Shown one piece after another: positions 53,348 through 62,049 of a stretch of 64,000 bases of DNA (position 1 is its first letter; each line of letters starts with the position of its first letter). Origin of the DNA: Streptomyces sp. HB132 (GTDB lineage: Bacteria > Actinomycetota > Actinomycetes > Streptomycetales > Streptomycetaceae). Below the pieces are notes generated by a model that was given only the letters and a program-made list of their open reading frames with translations, did not search any database and had not been told where the DNA came from. A program made the translations under genes and the position numbers. The stretch spans positions 62,001-126,000 of the forward strand of contig NZ_JAFBGA010000008.1 of the NCBI RefSeq assembly GCF_016909575.1, given 5' to 3'.

Positions 53348-55003
53348 ATGAAGGACGACGACGCCTCGCCGATCGGCCCCCTGGTCACTGGCTCCGAGAT
53401 CGCTCGGTTGGCCGGTGTCACCCGGGCTGCCGTTTCCAATTGGCGACGGCGGTACGACGACTTCCCCGCCCAGGTGGGTGGTGCCGCGAACAGCCCGCTG
53501 TACGCGCTCGCGGAGGTCCAGGTGTGGCTGGACAGGCAGCGCAAGGGGCAGGAGGTGTCACCCGAGGTCGAGTTGTGGCAGGCCATGCGGGCGGCGTTCG
53601 GTGAGCAGATGACCGCCGGTCTGGCCGAGGTGGCTGCCATGCTTGCCGGAGCGCGGGCAGCGGGACTGCCGGATGATGTCGCCACCCGTGTGGAAGCGCT
53701 TCTCGAACGTGAAGGACCCGTCGATCTCGTGAACGGGCTGACCGAGCGTTTCATGGACTCGGCCAGGCGTGCGGGGTCGGACCAGGTGACCTCCGAGCGC
53801 GTGGTGCGCGCCGTGTGTCATTTCGTCCCCGAACTGCCGTCCGATGCGACGGTATTCGACCCTGCGTGCGGAATCGGCGTGCTGCTCCTTTCCGTGGCCC
53901 AGGAAGTGGGGGCACGCTGCCACGGCCAGGAGATCGACGCCGACAGTGCCCGCTTCGCGCAGCTTCGTGCCGATGTCCTGGGTCGATCGGGTGTCCGCAT
54001 CGTGGCAGGTGATTCGCTGCGTGCAGACGGATGGCCCGATCTCCGTGCGGATCTGGTCGTCTGTGATCCGCCGGCCGGCGTGACCGAATGGGGGCGGGAC
54101 GAGCTGCTGCTCGACTCCCGCTGGGAACTGGGGACTCCTTCCAAGGCCGAAGGGGAGCTCGCGTGGCTTCAACACGCTTACGCGCACACCGACCAAGGCG
54201 GTCAGGTCCTCATGGTCATGCCCGCCTCGGTCGCCTATCGCAAGGCAGGCCGTCGTATCCGGGCGGAACTGGTACGCCGGGGCATCCTGCGTCAACTGAT
54301 CGCCCTTCCTCCGGGGACGGCTACCTCCCACGCGCTGCCCGTCCACCTGTGGTGTCTGCGGCGTCCTGAGGGCACGGGGAGCGCGGAGGAGATCCGGACC
54401 GTGCGCATGATCGACCTGACTGACAACAGTCCGGAAGAAAGCTTGGAACCACGACCGGACCAAGTCGTCGACGTGCCGCTCATCGAGCTCCTCGACGACA
54501 CCGTCGACCTGACCCCCGCCAGCCATCTGCGGATCCGGCATCGTGACTTTCCCAGTGAGTACGCGGCCCTGCGCAAGGAACTGGACGACCAGATCCGCCG
54601 GCTCGCCGCGCTCCTGCCGGGGCTGAAGCCGGGCGCGCGACCGGGATCGCTGGACGGTGCCACCACCAGCGTCGCAGATCTCGCCCGCGCCGGACTCGTC
54701 GCGTACGACGGTTCGGAACCGGTCTCGGTCAGTGAGCAGTTGGACACGGACTACCTGCAGGGATTCCTGCTCAGCTCCGTCAATGCCCGCCGGTCCACCA
54801 GCGCCAGTGGGACCTACCGCATGGATGGCAGGGGTTCACGCATCCCTCGCATGGACATTGCCGACCAGCGGCGGTACGGGGCGGCGTTCCGCGCCCTGTC
54901 CGCGTTCGAGGAAGGCATGCGCAAGGTCGTCGATCTCAGTCGGCAACTCTCCGAGGTCGCCCGTGACGGCCTTGCCGCGGGCGCGCTGATGCCGGAGGAG
55001 TGA
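53348..55003 (+). CDS. N6-adenine methylase-like protein with HTH
   Basis: 551 residues from ATG at 53348. Residues ~12-60 form a helix-turn-helix (TGSEIARLAGVTRAAVSNWR). The methylase core resembles type I HsdM: SAM motif FDPACGIG (D171-G175) and a motif IV that reads V-C-D-P-P-A (240-243). Active N6 methylases need N/D-P-P-Y/F/W; the aromatic that stacks the flipped base is Ala here. The C-terminal ~150 residues are helical. No specificity or restriction subunit lies beside it. It may bind or sense DNA without methylating it. Confidence 0.82.
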   Translation: MKDDDASPIGPLVTGSEIARLAGVTRAAVSNWRRRYDDFPAQVGGAANSPLYALAEVQVWLDRQRKGQEVSPEVELWQAMRAAFGEQMTAGLAEVAAMLAGARAAGLPDDVATRVEALLEREGPVDLVNGLTERFMDSARRAGSDQVTSERVVRAVCHFVPELPSDATVFDPACGIGVLLLSVAQEVGARCHGQEIDADSARFAQLRADVLGRSGVRIVAGDSLRADGWPDLRADLVVCDPPAGVTEWGRDELLLDSRWELGTPSKAEGELAWLQHAYAHTDQGGQVLMVMPASVAYRKAGRRIRAELVRRGILRQLIALPPGTATSHALPVHLWCLRRPEGTGSAEEIRTVRMIDLTDNSPEESLEPRPDQVVDVPLIELLDDTVDLTPASHLRIRHRDFPSEYAALRKELDDQIRRLAALLPGLKPGARPGSLDGATTSVADLARAGLVAYDGSEPVSVSEQLDTDYLQGFLLSSVNARRSTSASGTYRMDGRGSRIPRMDIADQRRYGAAFRALSAFEEGMRKVVDLSRQLSEVARDGLAAGALMPEE

Positions 55004-55054
55004 GGGCGGTGCGGGCACCCGGCCCGGGTGCCCGCACCGGCCCGGGGACGCTTC

Positions 55055-57190
55055 TCAGGTGGTGCGGTCCAGGAAGGGACTCGGAGCTCCGTTCCACGTC
55101 ACGCTCAGGGCCTCGCGGGCGCGCGTGCAGGCGACGAAGAGGAGGCAGCGTTCCCGGAGCAGGTCGGAGTCGTGCTGCAGCGGGTCCGCCTCCCGTGAGG
55201 TGATCTCACGGGCGAACGGGACGGCGCCCTCGTTGACGCCGAGAACGGACACCGCCCGGAACTCCAGCCCCTTCATCGCGTGCATGGTGGCCAGCCTCAC
55301 TCCCTCGGCGCCCTGCGCGATCTGACCCCTGACCCGCAGCACAGGTATACCGGCGGCCTTCAGCTTCTCCTCGGCCGGATCCAGGGAGAGGTTGAAGCGG
55401 GCACACACGCCGATCTCGTGCGGTGCGAGGCCGTCGTCGAGCAGCGCACGGACCCGGTCCACCAGGGCTTCGGTCTCCTCCTGCCGCGTCGCGTACTCCT
55501 GTACCTGGGGCAGGCGCCCGTGCAGCAGGGACCGGTATCCGGCCAGCGAGTCCATCCCCTCGCCTCCGAGCGCTTCGACGGTGACCGGTGCGAGGAGCCG
55601 CGCCGACCAGGAGAGGATCTCCTCCGTGGAGCGGTAGTTGACACGCAGCCGGAAGCTGCGGCCGACCGTCGCGATACCCAGGGAACCGAGGGGGACCCGG
55701 GAGTCGTAGATCCGCTGATGCGGGTCACCTGTGACGAACAGGTCGTCCGGGCCGGCGGAGACCGCGGCGCGCAGCACACGCCACTGCGCGGGGTGCAGAT
55801 CCTGAGCCTCGTCGATGACGACATGGGCGTACGGGGCCGCACCGTCGGACAGGAGTTCCGCCGCCCTGGCGCAGACACCCAGGTGTGTGGTCTCACCGCG
55901 AGCACGCAAGAACTGTTCGAACCGCTCCACGGCGCTCCACACCTCACGCCGGCGTGCGGAACCGAGGCCGGTGCCGCGGCCACGACGACTCGCGCCGAGG
56001 TAGGCGTCGAGATCGCGCAGATCCTGGCCGAGTACGACGTGCCGGTACTCCTGCGCCAAGAACTGTGAGGTGAACGGCAGATCGAGCTGCTTGACGGCCT
56101 TCTCCCACAGCTGACGTTGTTCCCGGTCCCCGACCGGCTTGGGCGCGATTCCGGACTTCGCGCGCACGATGCCGTTCGCGTAGGCGTCGACCGTCGTCAC
56201 GTCCACCCGCGCCAGGAGCTCCTCGTCCTCGTCGAGGAGGAGGCCCAGCATCTGGCGCAATCCGGCCGCGAGCGCGTTCGTATAGGTGGTCAGCAGGACG
56301 CGACCGTCCTCGCGGCGTCCGAGCAGATGCTTGACCCGGTGCAGGGCGGCGACAGTCTTTCCCGTCCCCGGCCCTCCGGTGACCTGGACGGGGCCTCTGT
56401 ACGAGGTGCGGTAGGCCACGCGGCGCTGGGAGGGATGGAGGAAGACGCGCCAGGCGTCGAACGGCTTCTCCAGCATCTCCTCCAGCTCGTCCGGCCCCGT
56501 GACCAGGCGAATGCGTGCTGAAGTGTTGGCGATCACGGTGGCCAGGTCCTCGACCGGCTCGGCGGGCGCGTCGGCGGGCCGGCGGACGGCGACGACGTCC
56601 CGGTAGACCTCATCCGGTCCGAACCCCTCTGCCAGGTACTGGAGCACCTCCAGCTGGTCCTCCGGCAGAAGCGTCGCGAAGGCGTCCAGCTGTGCCTTGT
56701 CCACGAGCGAACGTGCGGCGCGCAGCACCTGGTCGTCGATGCCCAGTTCGTGCAGAGTGCCGTCGGAGACACCCGCGAACAGCAACGCGGGAGCATCGCG
56801 CGCGGCTGTCTCGTACAAGGGGGTCAGCTCGTCCAGGGCGACGGCGTTCCGCACCTCCAGAGCCCTGGTCGCGGAGTTCGCGCTGTACAGGCGCTTCGCC
56901 GCCCAGGTGTAGGCGTCGTCGTGCGGCAGGACGTTGACCAGCAGGAACATGTCACTGCCGTCGTCGGGGGCGAGGACGACGCCCCGCCAGAAGTCCGTGA
57001 TGCGGATGGTCCGCATCCGCGGATCGCGGGCGCTTCCGACGGATTCCAGGTGCAGGCCCTTGTCCGCGTTGAGTTCGGCGGCACTCAGGGTCTGGAATTT
57101 GCGCATGGCCTTGCGGACACCGGCTCGCACCGGCTTTTCCAACATGTCGTAGCCGTCCCAGAAACTCTGGGCGAACGCGAGCCGTGGCAT
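55055..57190 (-). CDS. UvrD/PcrA-like helicase with RelE-like N-terminus
   Basis: 711 residues from ATG at 57190 (AGGAAGGA 5 bases upstream); an ATG at 57220 overlapping the mcrC stop has no site. Residues ~1-95 (FAQSFWDGYDMLEKPVRAGV, RTIRITDFWRGVVLAPDDGS, LLVNVLPHDDAYTWAAKR) resemble a RelE/ParE toxin fold. Helicase motifs: GGPGTGKT at ~272, VIDEAQ at ~458, GDPHQRIYDSR, RVNYRSTEEI, ATMHAMKGLEF, VACTRAREAL. Third gene after mcrB and mcrC on the same transcript; probably processes DNA at McrBC targets (inference). Confidence 0.88.
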   Translation of the reverse strand: MPRLAFAQSFWDGYDMLEKPVRAGVRKAMRKFQTLSAAELNADKGLHLESVGSARDPRMRTIRITDFWRGVVLAPDDGSDMFLLVNVLPHDDAYTWAAKRLYSANSATRALEVRNAVALDELTPLYETAARDAPALLFAGVSDGTLHELGIDDQVLRAARSLVDKAQLDAFATLLPEDQLEVLQYLAEGFGPDEVYRDVVAVRRPADAPAEPVEDLATVIANTSARIRLVTGPDELEEMLEKPFDAWRVFLHPSQRRVAYRTSYRGPVQVTGGPGTGKTVAALHRVKHLLGRREDGRVLLTTYTNALAAGLRQMLGLLLDEDEELLARVDVTTVDAYANGIVRAKSGIAPKPVGDREQRQLWEKAVKQLDLPFTSQFLAQEYRHVVLGQDLRDLDAYLGASRRGRGTGLGSARRREVWSAVERFEQFLRARGETTHLGVCARAAELLSDGAAPYAHVVIDEAQDLHPAQWRVLRAAVSAGPDDLFVTGDPHQRIYDSRVPLGSLGIATVGRSFRLRVNYRSTEEILSWSARLLAPVTVEALGGEGMDSLAGYRSLLHGRLPQVQEYATRQEETEALVDRVRALLDDGLAPHEIGVCARFNLSLDPAEEKLKAAGIPVLRVRGQIAQGAEGVRLATMHAMKGLEFRAVSVLGVNEGAVPFAREITSREADPLQHDSDLLRERCLLFVACTRAREALSVTWNGAPSPFLDRTT

Positions 57191-57216
57191 GGGGGTCCTT
57201 CCTGCCTGACGGGTTT

Positions 57217-58470
57217 TCATGAGCGTGGACCTGGTCCGGTGGTGGCAGGCCTTGCGGCGATGTTCCGGAGGGACGACAGGATCTGGTCCGGCTCCTGGGA
57301 GAGGTCGAGGGTGTGCTGGTACAGCCGTACCCCCCGGCCGTCCCGCCCGGCAACCGTGCCGCGTACCTCATGGAAGTGCTCCGGTCGCCGCCCCGCCGCG
57401 TACACGAGGTGTGCCTCGCGCAGGCCGAGCACCGTGGCGTACGCGAGCGCCTGGTACAGGTCGGCGTTGTGGAGGCCGTCGGACTTCTCCACCTTGTACT
57501 TGGCGTCGAAGACGGCGAGTGGAGTGCGGCCGTCACCGGTGCGTACGACGAGGTCGGGGCGGATGCGTACACGGCCCGCGGCGTCCAGGTGGTGCGGGTC
57601 CTGGAGGTACGCGGTCAAGCCGTGTTCCCGGAAGGCCTCTCGTAGAGCGACCGTGACGAAATCCTCGAACAGTCTGTTCATGTCGAGCAGGAACCCGTCC
57701 ATGCTGAGCGGTTCGTCACCGGCCGGCCGGTGTTCCGGGGAGGTGTCTCGCAGGACGGCCTCGGCGAGTCGTAGCGCGGGCTGGTAGCGGGAGTTCAGCC
57801 GCGACGGCTGCCAACGCGGCAGTCGCTGTCCACGTATCAGTGACCGGGCGTCGGCGAGACGCACACGCTGATGGGCGAGGCGCCGCCGGACCGGGCCGGG
57901 GACCCCCGGCAGCCGCAGCAACCGCTCGGCGGCCGCGCGCAGGATGCGGTTCTCGGCGGTGTCGCCGGTGTACGCGTCGTAGGCGACCTCCACGGGCGGG
58001 GTACGGCCGAAGTGCCGCCGGATCTGCTCGGCCTCCCGGAGTCGACCGCGTACGACCAGGGCGGACTCCTCCACTTCCCGGTAGCCCTGGAGGACACCCC
58101 GTCGCAGCGCCGCGTCGATCTGCCGCTCCACGGCGTGCGCGAGGGCCGGGACGACGTCGTCGTACGCGCCGGTGTCGACGCTTCCCTCCCGGCTGTCACG
58201 CCAGGCGCGTGCCGGATCGAGGCTGAAACCGAGGAGGAAGAACAACCGGCTCACGGGGGTCTTGGGCATGATGCGTACGACTGGACCGCCGGGGGTGCGT
58301 ACGGCACCCACCCGGCTGCCCGCCCGCAGCATCCAGTGCCCCTCCCTGCGCGGATCGGGGGCCGCGCTCTGCAGGATGCCGGAGCCGGCGAGGGCCAGCC
58401 CGGCCTCGGTGCACAGCGGGACCGAGACCGCAGGCCCGTACTCGTGGAGTGTCACATCGGGCACGGTCAC
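57217..58470 (-). CDS. mcrC: McrC-like nuclease subunit of type IV restriction
   Basis: 417 residues. An N-terminal DUF-like beta region (GPVVRIMPKTPVSRLFFLLG) and a C-terminal PD-(D/E)xK nuclease: D306 in RIRPDLVV and D322-A-K324 in FDAKYK, followed by DLYQALAYA. McrC proteins form the cleaving subunit loaded onto the McrB ring. Start overlaps the mcrB stop by 4 bases. Confidence 0.9.
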   Translation of the reverse strand: MTVPDVTLHEYGPAVSVPLCTEAGLALAGSGILQSAAPDPRREGHWMLRAGSRVGAVRTPGGPVVRIMPKTPVSRLFFLLGFSLDPARAWRDSREGSVDTGAYDDVVPALAHAVERQIDAALRRGVLQGYREVEESALVVRGRLREAEQIRRHFGRTPPVEVAYDAYTGDTAENRILRAAAERLLRLPGVPGPVRRRLAHQRVRLADARSLIRGQRLPRWQPSRLNSRYQPALRLAEAVLRDTSPEHRPAGDEPLSMDGFLLDMNRLFEDFVTVALREAFREHGLTAYLQDPHHLDAAGRVRIRPDLVVRTGDGRTPLAVFDAKYKVEKSDGLHNADLYQALAYATVLGLREAHLVYAAGRRPEHFHEVRGTVAGRDGRGVRLYQHTLDLSQEPDQILSSLRNIAARPATTGPGPRS

Positions 58471-60284
58471 GGGAGCTGCTCGCGCAGCGAGGCGAGACCG
58501 TAGCGGGCGGCGACGTCGAGGCCCTCTCCGTAGTGGTACTCCTCGAGCAGCGGGAGGATCTTCGTGCGCCAGGTCCGTTCGAGGCCGCCGTCGCGGTACA
58601 CGCCCGGCTTCATCAGGTAAGAGGGGCCTATGGCGAAGTCGGCGTCGTCGATACGGGCGTTGAGAGCGTCGAGAAGGTGAGCCGGCTCCTGCTCCTTGCC
58701 CTGACGCTCCAGCCAGCGGGCGAGCAGCCCGGCTGTCGGCTCGACACGGGGGGAGAGTTCCACGAACGCGAATCGGCGCCGCATCGCCGCGTCGACCAGT
58801 GCGATCGACCGGTCGGCGGTGTTCATGGTGCCGATCACGAAGAGGTTGGGGGGCAGCGCGAAGTCGTCCCCGGAGTAGGTGAGACGGACGGACTTCGTCC
58901 GGTACTCCAGGAGGAAGTACAGCTCACCGAAGACCTTGGCCAGGTTCGCGCGGTTGATCTCGTCGATGATCAGGAAGTGCGGCACATGCCGATTGCCTTC
59001 GCGGGAGGCGAGGTCGGCGAGCTCCCGGAGCGGACCCGCGGTAAGCCGGAAGGCCACCTCGCGCGTCTCGGGGTCCTCCATGGGCCGAAATCCCTCGAAG
59101 AAGTCCTCGTAGGAGTAGGACGGGTGGAACTGCACGATCTTGACCTGCTCGGGGCCGCCGCCGAAGTACTCGGCCAGCTTCATCGCCAGGTAGGTCTTGC
59201 CCGTGCCCGGAGGTCCGTAGAAGACCAACTGCTTGTCGTCGGTGAGGAGTTCTCGCATCTCCTCCAACCAGGCCCGGTCGTGGACGAGGAGATCGGCCGC
59301 GAGGGGCCCCGTGACGTCGGGCAGTGACAGGTCCCGCGGTGCCTGCCCCTCGGATGCGGACTGCTGGACGGGTGCGCCGACCGCTGACGCTCCGGTCTGT
59401 CCCTCGAGCGTGTCCAGCGCCTCGAGGACACCGGTCAGGTCGACGACGTCATGCTGGACCGACAGCTTCTGCTGCACTTCCTCCGGCAGCTCCTCGTACG
59501 GGTGGCTCCCCGTCTCCCAGGTGACGGTTCGCCGCAGATTGGACCGGCCGCCCGGGGACGGGGTCTGTACGGCATCCCCGGTGATCCGCCCGACGTGAAG
59601 CCGGCCGTCGCCGATGGTGGCCACCGTGTCACCGACACGCATCTGCGTCAGGAAGGCGTGCAACTCGTCGACGAGGCCCCGCTTCTGGTTGTACGAAGCC
59701 GCGCCCTCGTACCCGTCCTCGACGAAGCGGCGCAGCGCGCTCTTCGTCGGATCGCTCTCCTCCAAGGGCGGCAGATGTGCGCCGGCGATGGAGACGACGC
59801 CCTCCTCGAGCCACAGCTGCCGGACCAGGTTGTGGCCCGAGACGTTGGAGCCGCGCACGAGCCACGCCTTGCGCGGGGCGCGCCAGCCGGTGGACAGGTA
59901 GTCGGCCAGTGGGTGACCCTCGACGGTTCGCCAGGACTCGGGGCCCGAGGCGTCGTAGCCGTACACCAACGCGGCGGCGGCCGAGGAGGAGTTGCACGTG
60001 ATGTCCCGGGTCGCCACCCATCGCCGAGCTGCCTCCGGCCGCCCGGGATCTGGCGGGACGTCGGCCAGGGCTTCGTCCGCGCGCAGCTCCGCACGGTTCC
60101 GGCGCGCGTGGTCGCCCAGCCCGGGCCACGCTTCGGCGGCCACTGACGAACCCTTCTGCAGGACGAACTTGTGCGTGCCGTTGCCGCCGAACTCGGTGAG
60201 CAGATGTCCGCGCGCCGCACCGCCGTCCTTGGGCAGCGTGATGCTGAACTCGGGCGTGCCGGGGAGCCGGTCGAGCTGCGGCAT
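58467..60284 (-). CDS. mcrB: McrB-like AAA+ GTPase with EVE-like reader domain
   Basis: 605 residues from ATG at 60284 (GAAGG upstream). Residues ~135-235 (KAWLVRGSNVSGHNLVRQLW, TQMRVGDTVATIGDGRLHVG) look like an EVE/PUA-type reader for modified bases. AAA+ domain: Walker A GPPGTGKT at 357-364, FHPSYSYEDFFEGFRP, Walker B FLIIDEINRANLAKVFGE, and the McrB signature GTMNTADRS. Expected to recognise modified cytosine DNA and, with McrC, cut it. First gene of the three-gene operon. Confidence 0.9.
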   Translation of the reverse strand: MPQLDRLPGTPEFSITLPKDGGAARGHLLTEFGGNGTHKFVLQKGSSVAAEAWPGLGDHARRNRAELRADEALADVPPDPGRPEAARRWVATRDITCNSSSAAAALVYGYDASGPESWRTVEGHPLADYLSTGWRAPRKAWLVRGSNVSGHNLVRQLWLEEGVVSIAGAHLPPLEESDPTKSALRRFVEDGYEGAASYNQKRGLVDELHAFLTQMRVGDTVATIGDGRLHVGRITGDAVQTPSPGGRSNLRRTVTWETGSHPYEELPEEVQQKLSVQHDVVDLTGVLEALDTLEGQTGASAVGAPVQQSASEGQAPRDLSLPDVTGPLAADLLVHDRAWLEEMRELLTDDKQLVFYGPPGTGKTYLAMKLAEYFGGGPEQVKIVQFHPSYSYEDFFEGFRPMEDPETREVAFRLTAGPLRELADLASREGNRHVPHFLIIDEINRANLAKVFGELYFLLEYRTKSVRLTYSGDDFALPPNLFVIGTMNTADRSIALVDAAMRRRFAFVELSPRVEPTAGLLARWLERQGKEQEPAHLLDALNARIDDADFAIGPSYLMKPGVYRDGGLERTWRTKILPLLEEYHYGEGLDVAARYGLASLREQLP

Positions 60285-60331
60285 GGGTGACCTTCCGGTT
60301 CGGGCGTGAGAGCGCGACACCGCACAGCCTA

Positions 60332-60351
60332 CCTGTTGACGCCTGTTGACG
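60332..60351. repeat. Tandem decamer upstream of mcrB
   Basis: CCTGTTGACG repeated twice without gap in the divergent promoter region between mcrB and the 60602 gene. Each copy contains TTGACG, a good -35 hexamer for the plus direction, and TAATCT follows at 60365-60370, though the spacing (23 or 13 bases) is not ideal. Could also be a regulator site. Confidence 0.5.
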
Positions 60352-60601
60352 ATGTAAACGGAACTAATCTACGGTGTGGACGCATCCGATCGGCTCTTCC
60401 GAACGGGAATCGGGACTGGCGAGGTCGTCGGGGCGGGGGCGCCGGAGCGGGGGCGCTGAGGGTGGGGATTCGGTGGCTGAGTCGAACGACGCGCGATCGG
60501 GCGGAGGTTGTCGTCTGTCGCTGCGATCCAGCACGACGGTCATCGAGCGTTCGTGACGGCCAGTCAGCCGTAGGGTGTCGTGTGAAAACAAGGGGGAGAC
60601 G

Positions 60602-61915
60602 ATGATTGACTACCGCAAGGCAGCAGCCGTTCCGGTGTGGACGCTGGCGACGGGGGACGTCCGGGTGCCCGCAGTGGCCGGGGACGGGCCGATGACGGCT
60701 GAGCGCCTGGGTGAACTGCGCGGCGTGCTGGCCGCGCTGGCCGACGAGCCGATCGCCACTCTCGAGGTGCATCCGCTGCCCGCCGAGCTCGACCGCAGCC
60801 GAGGCCTCCCGCTCGATGCCGTGAGTCCCTTGGCGCAGCACCTGTCGCAGCTCGTCACGCAGACGGCGCGGAATTCCTCTTCGGCTGCCACGGCGACCGC
60901 CGCCGGCGAGAACCTGTATCGCATGGTGGTTCCGGCGAAGGTCGCCGCCCAGTTCGGTCAGGGCATCGTTCGCCCGATGGCGGCGAAGGGAGTGGTCTGT
61001 GGCTTCCGCGGCCCACTCGTGGATCCCATGGGACGCATCGTGGCCGGCACGACGTACGTGCCGGTCGGTAAAGCGGCGGCAGCTGGCGCAGCCGGTGGGG
61101 CCGGTGCGACGGCCGGTGTGGCGGCCGCCGGCGGCGCGGCGCTCACCGTGGCCGCGCCGCTCGTGCTCATGGCCGTGGCTGTGGGGGTGAGTGCGCATGC
61201 CGACCAGCAGCGTCAGCAGGCCATCGAGCACATCACGGAACTGCTGGAGCAACTGCACGAAGACAAGCTCGATGACGAGCACAGCGCCCTCGACGGCTGC
61301 CGCGGTGCCATCGACAAGGCCACCGCCATTCTGCTCGACCAGGGCAAGCTCGGTGTCTCGCTGGGACTGGACTCTGCGGTGTACGCCATCGACACGGCGC
61401 TGGGCAAGGCCGGCCGACGTCTTGCCCGGTGGCAGAGCGCACTCGACAACCTGCCCGACGGCAAGGCCGTCGAGATCGGCACGCTGACCGAGTCGTTCCC
61501 AGGCGTGGACGACCACGGCGGCACGTTCCGTGCCCACCTCGAACTCGCCGCCTTGGCCATCGCGCTGATGCGGCGGGTCATCATCCTGCAGGCCGTCGAG
61601 CATGCCCAGAGTGACCCTGGCAACCTGTTCGAGAACTTCACCCGCGCACTCAAGCGCGACCAGCAGCGCCTCGACGCAATGGAGTCGGGTATCGCCGGTG
61701 TCCTACTGCGCCTGTCGGCGCTGGAGCTGGCGCGTCCCAACGGTTTGCGGCCCGTCTTCACGCCTGGTGAAGTCGATCGCCTGATGCGCGCGACACACCG
61801 GATTCACCAACTGGGCGACGGCGTCACGGCTGACAGCCGCCCCACGGACGTGACGATCGAGATCGCCCGCAACAGGGACGGCTCGGTGGTCGTCTTCCCC
61901 GCGCTGCCCGCGTAG
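60602..61915 (+). CDS. Unrecognised protein with Gly/Ala-rich hydrophobic segment
   Basis: 437 residues; ATG at 60602 with GGGGGAG upstream. No family recognised. Layout: an alpha/beta N-terminal part to ~150, then a ~45-residue hydrophobic Gly/Ala segment (GAAGGAGATAGVAAAGGAAL, TVAAPLVLMAVAVGVS) that could form a membrane hairpin, then a long helical region (~205-370; QQAIEHITELLEQLHEDKLD) and a small C-terminal domain. Soluble-to-membrane layouts like this occur in abortive-infection effectors, but no catalytic motif is visible. Same direction as the XRE-ImmA and PIN genes. Confidence 0.75.
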   Translation: MIDYRKAAAVPVWTLATGDVRVPAVAGDGPMTAERLGELRGVLAALADEPIATLEVHPLPAELDRSRGLPLDAVSPLAQHLSQLVTQTARNSSSAATATAAGENLYRMVVPAKVAAQFGQGIVRPMAAKGVVCGFRGPLVDPMGRIVAGTTYVPVGKAAAAGAAGGAGATAGVAAAGGAALTVAAPLVLMAVAVGVSAHADQQRQQAIEHITELLEQLHEDKLDDEHSALDGCRGAIDKATAILLDQGKLGVSLGLDSAVYAIDTALGKAGRRLARWQSALDNLPDGKAVEIGTLTESFPGVDDHGGTFRAHLELAALAIALMRRVIILQAVEHAQSDPGNLFENFTRALKRDQQRLDAMESGIAGVLLRLSALELARPNGLRPVFTPGEVDRLMRATHRIHQLGDGVTADSRPTDVTIEIARNRDGSVVVFPALPA

Positions 61916-62013
61916 GCGTACCGGTGGAGGTCACCGCGGACGCGGGTGACCTCTACGCGAAGGTGGCCGGCCGCCGGGGGGAGGGGAGCCTCCGGCAGCC
62001 GGACGCCACGCGT

Positions 62014-62030
62014 GTTGCGATTTTCGCAAC
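62014..62030. promoter_or_regulatory. Palindromic operator of the XRE-ImmA gene
   Basis: GTTGCGA-TTT-TCGCAAC, perfect 7-base arms, ending 19 bases before the ATG at 62050. AT-rich core in GC-rich DNA; the position fits autorepression by the XRE domain of the gene that follows. Confidence 0.75.
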
Positions 62031-62049
62031 GCGTCGATACGGTGAGGGA

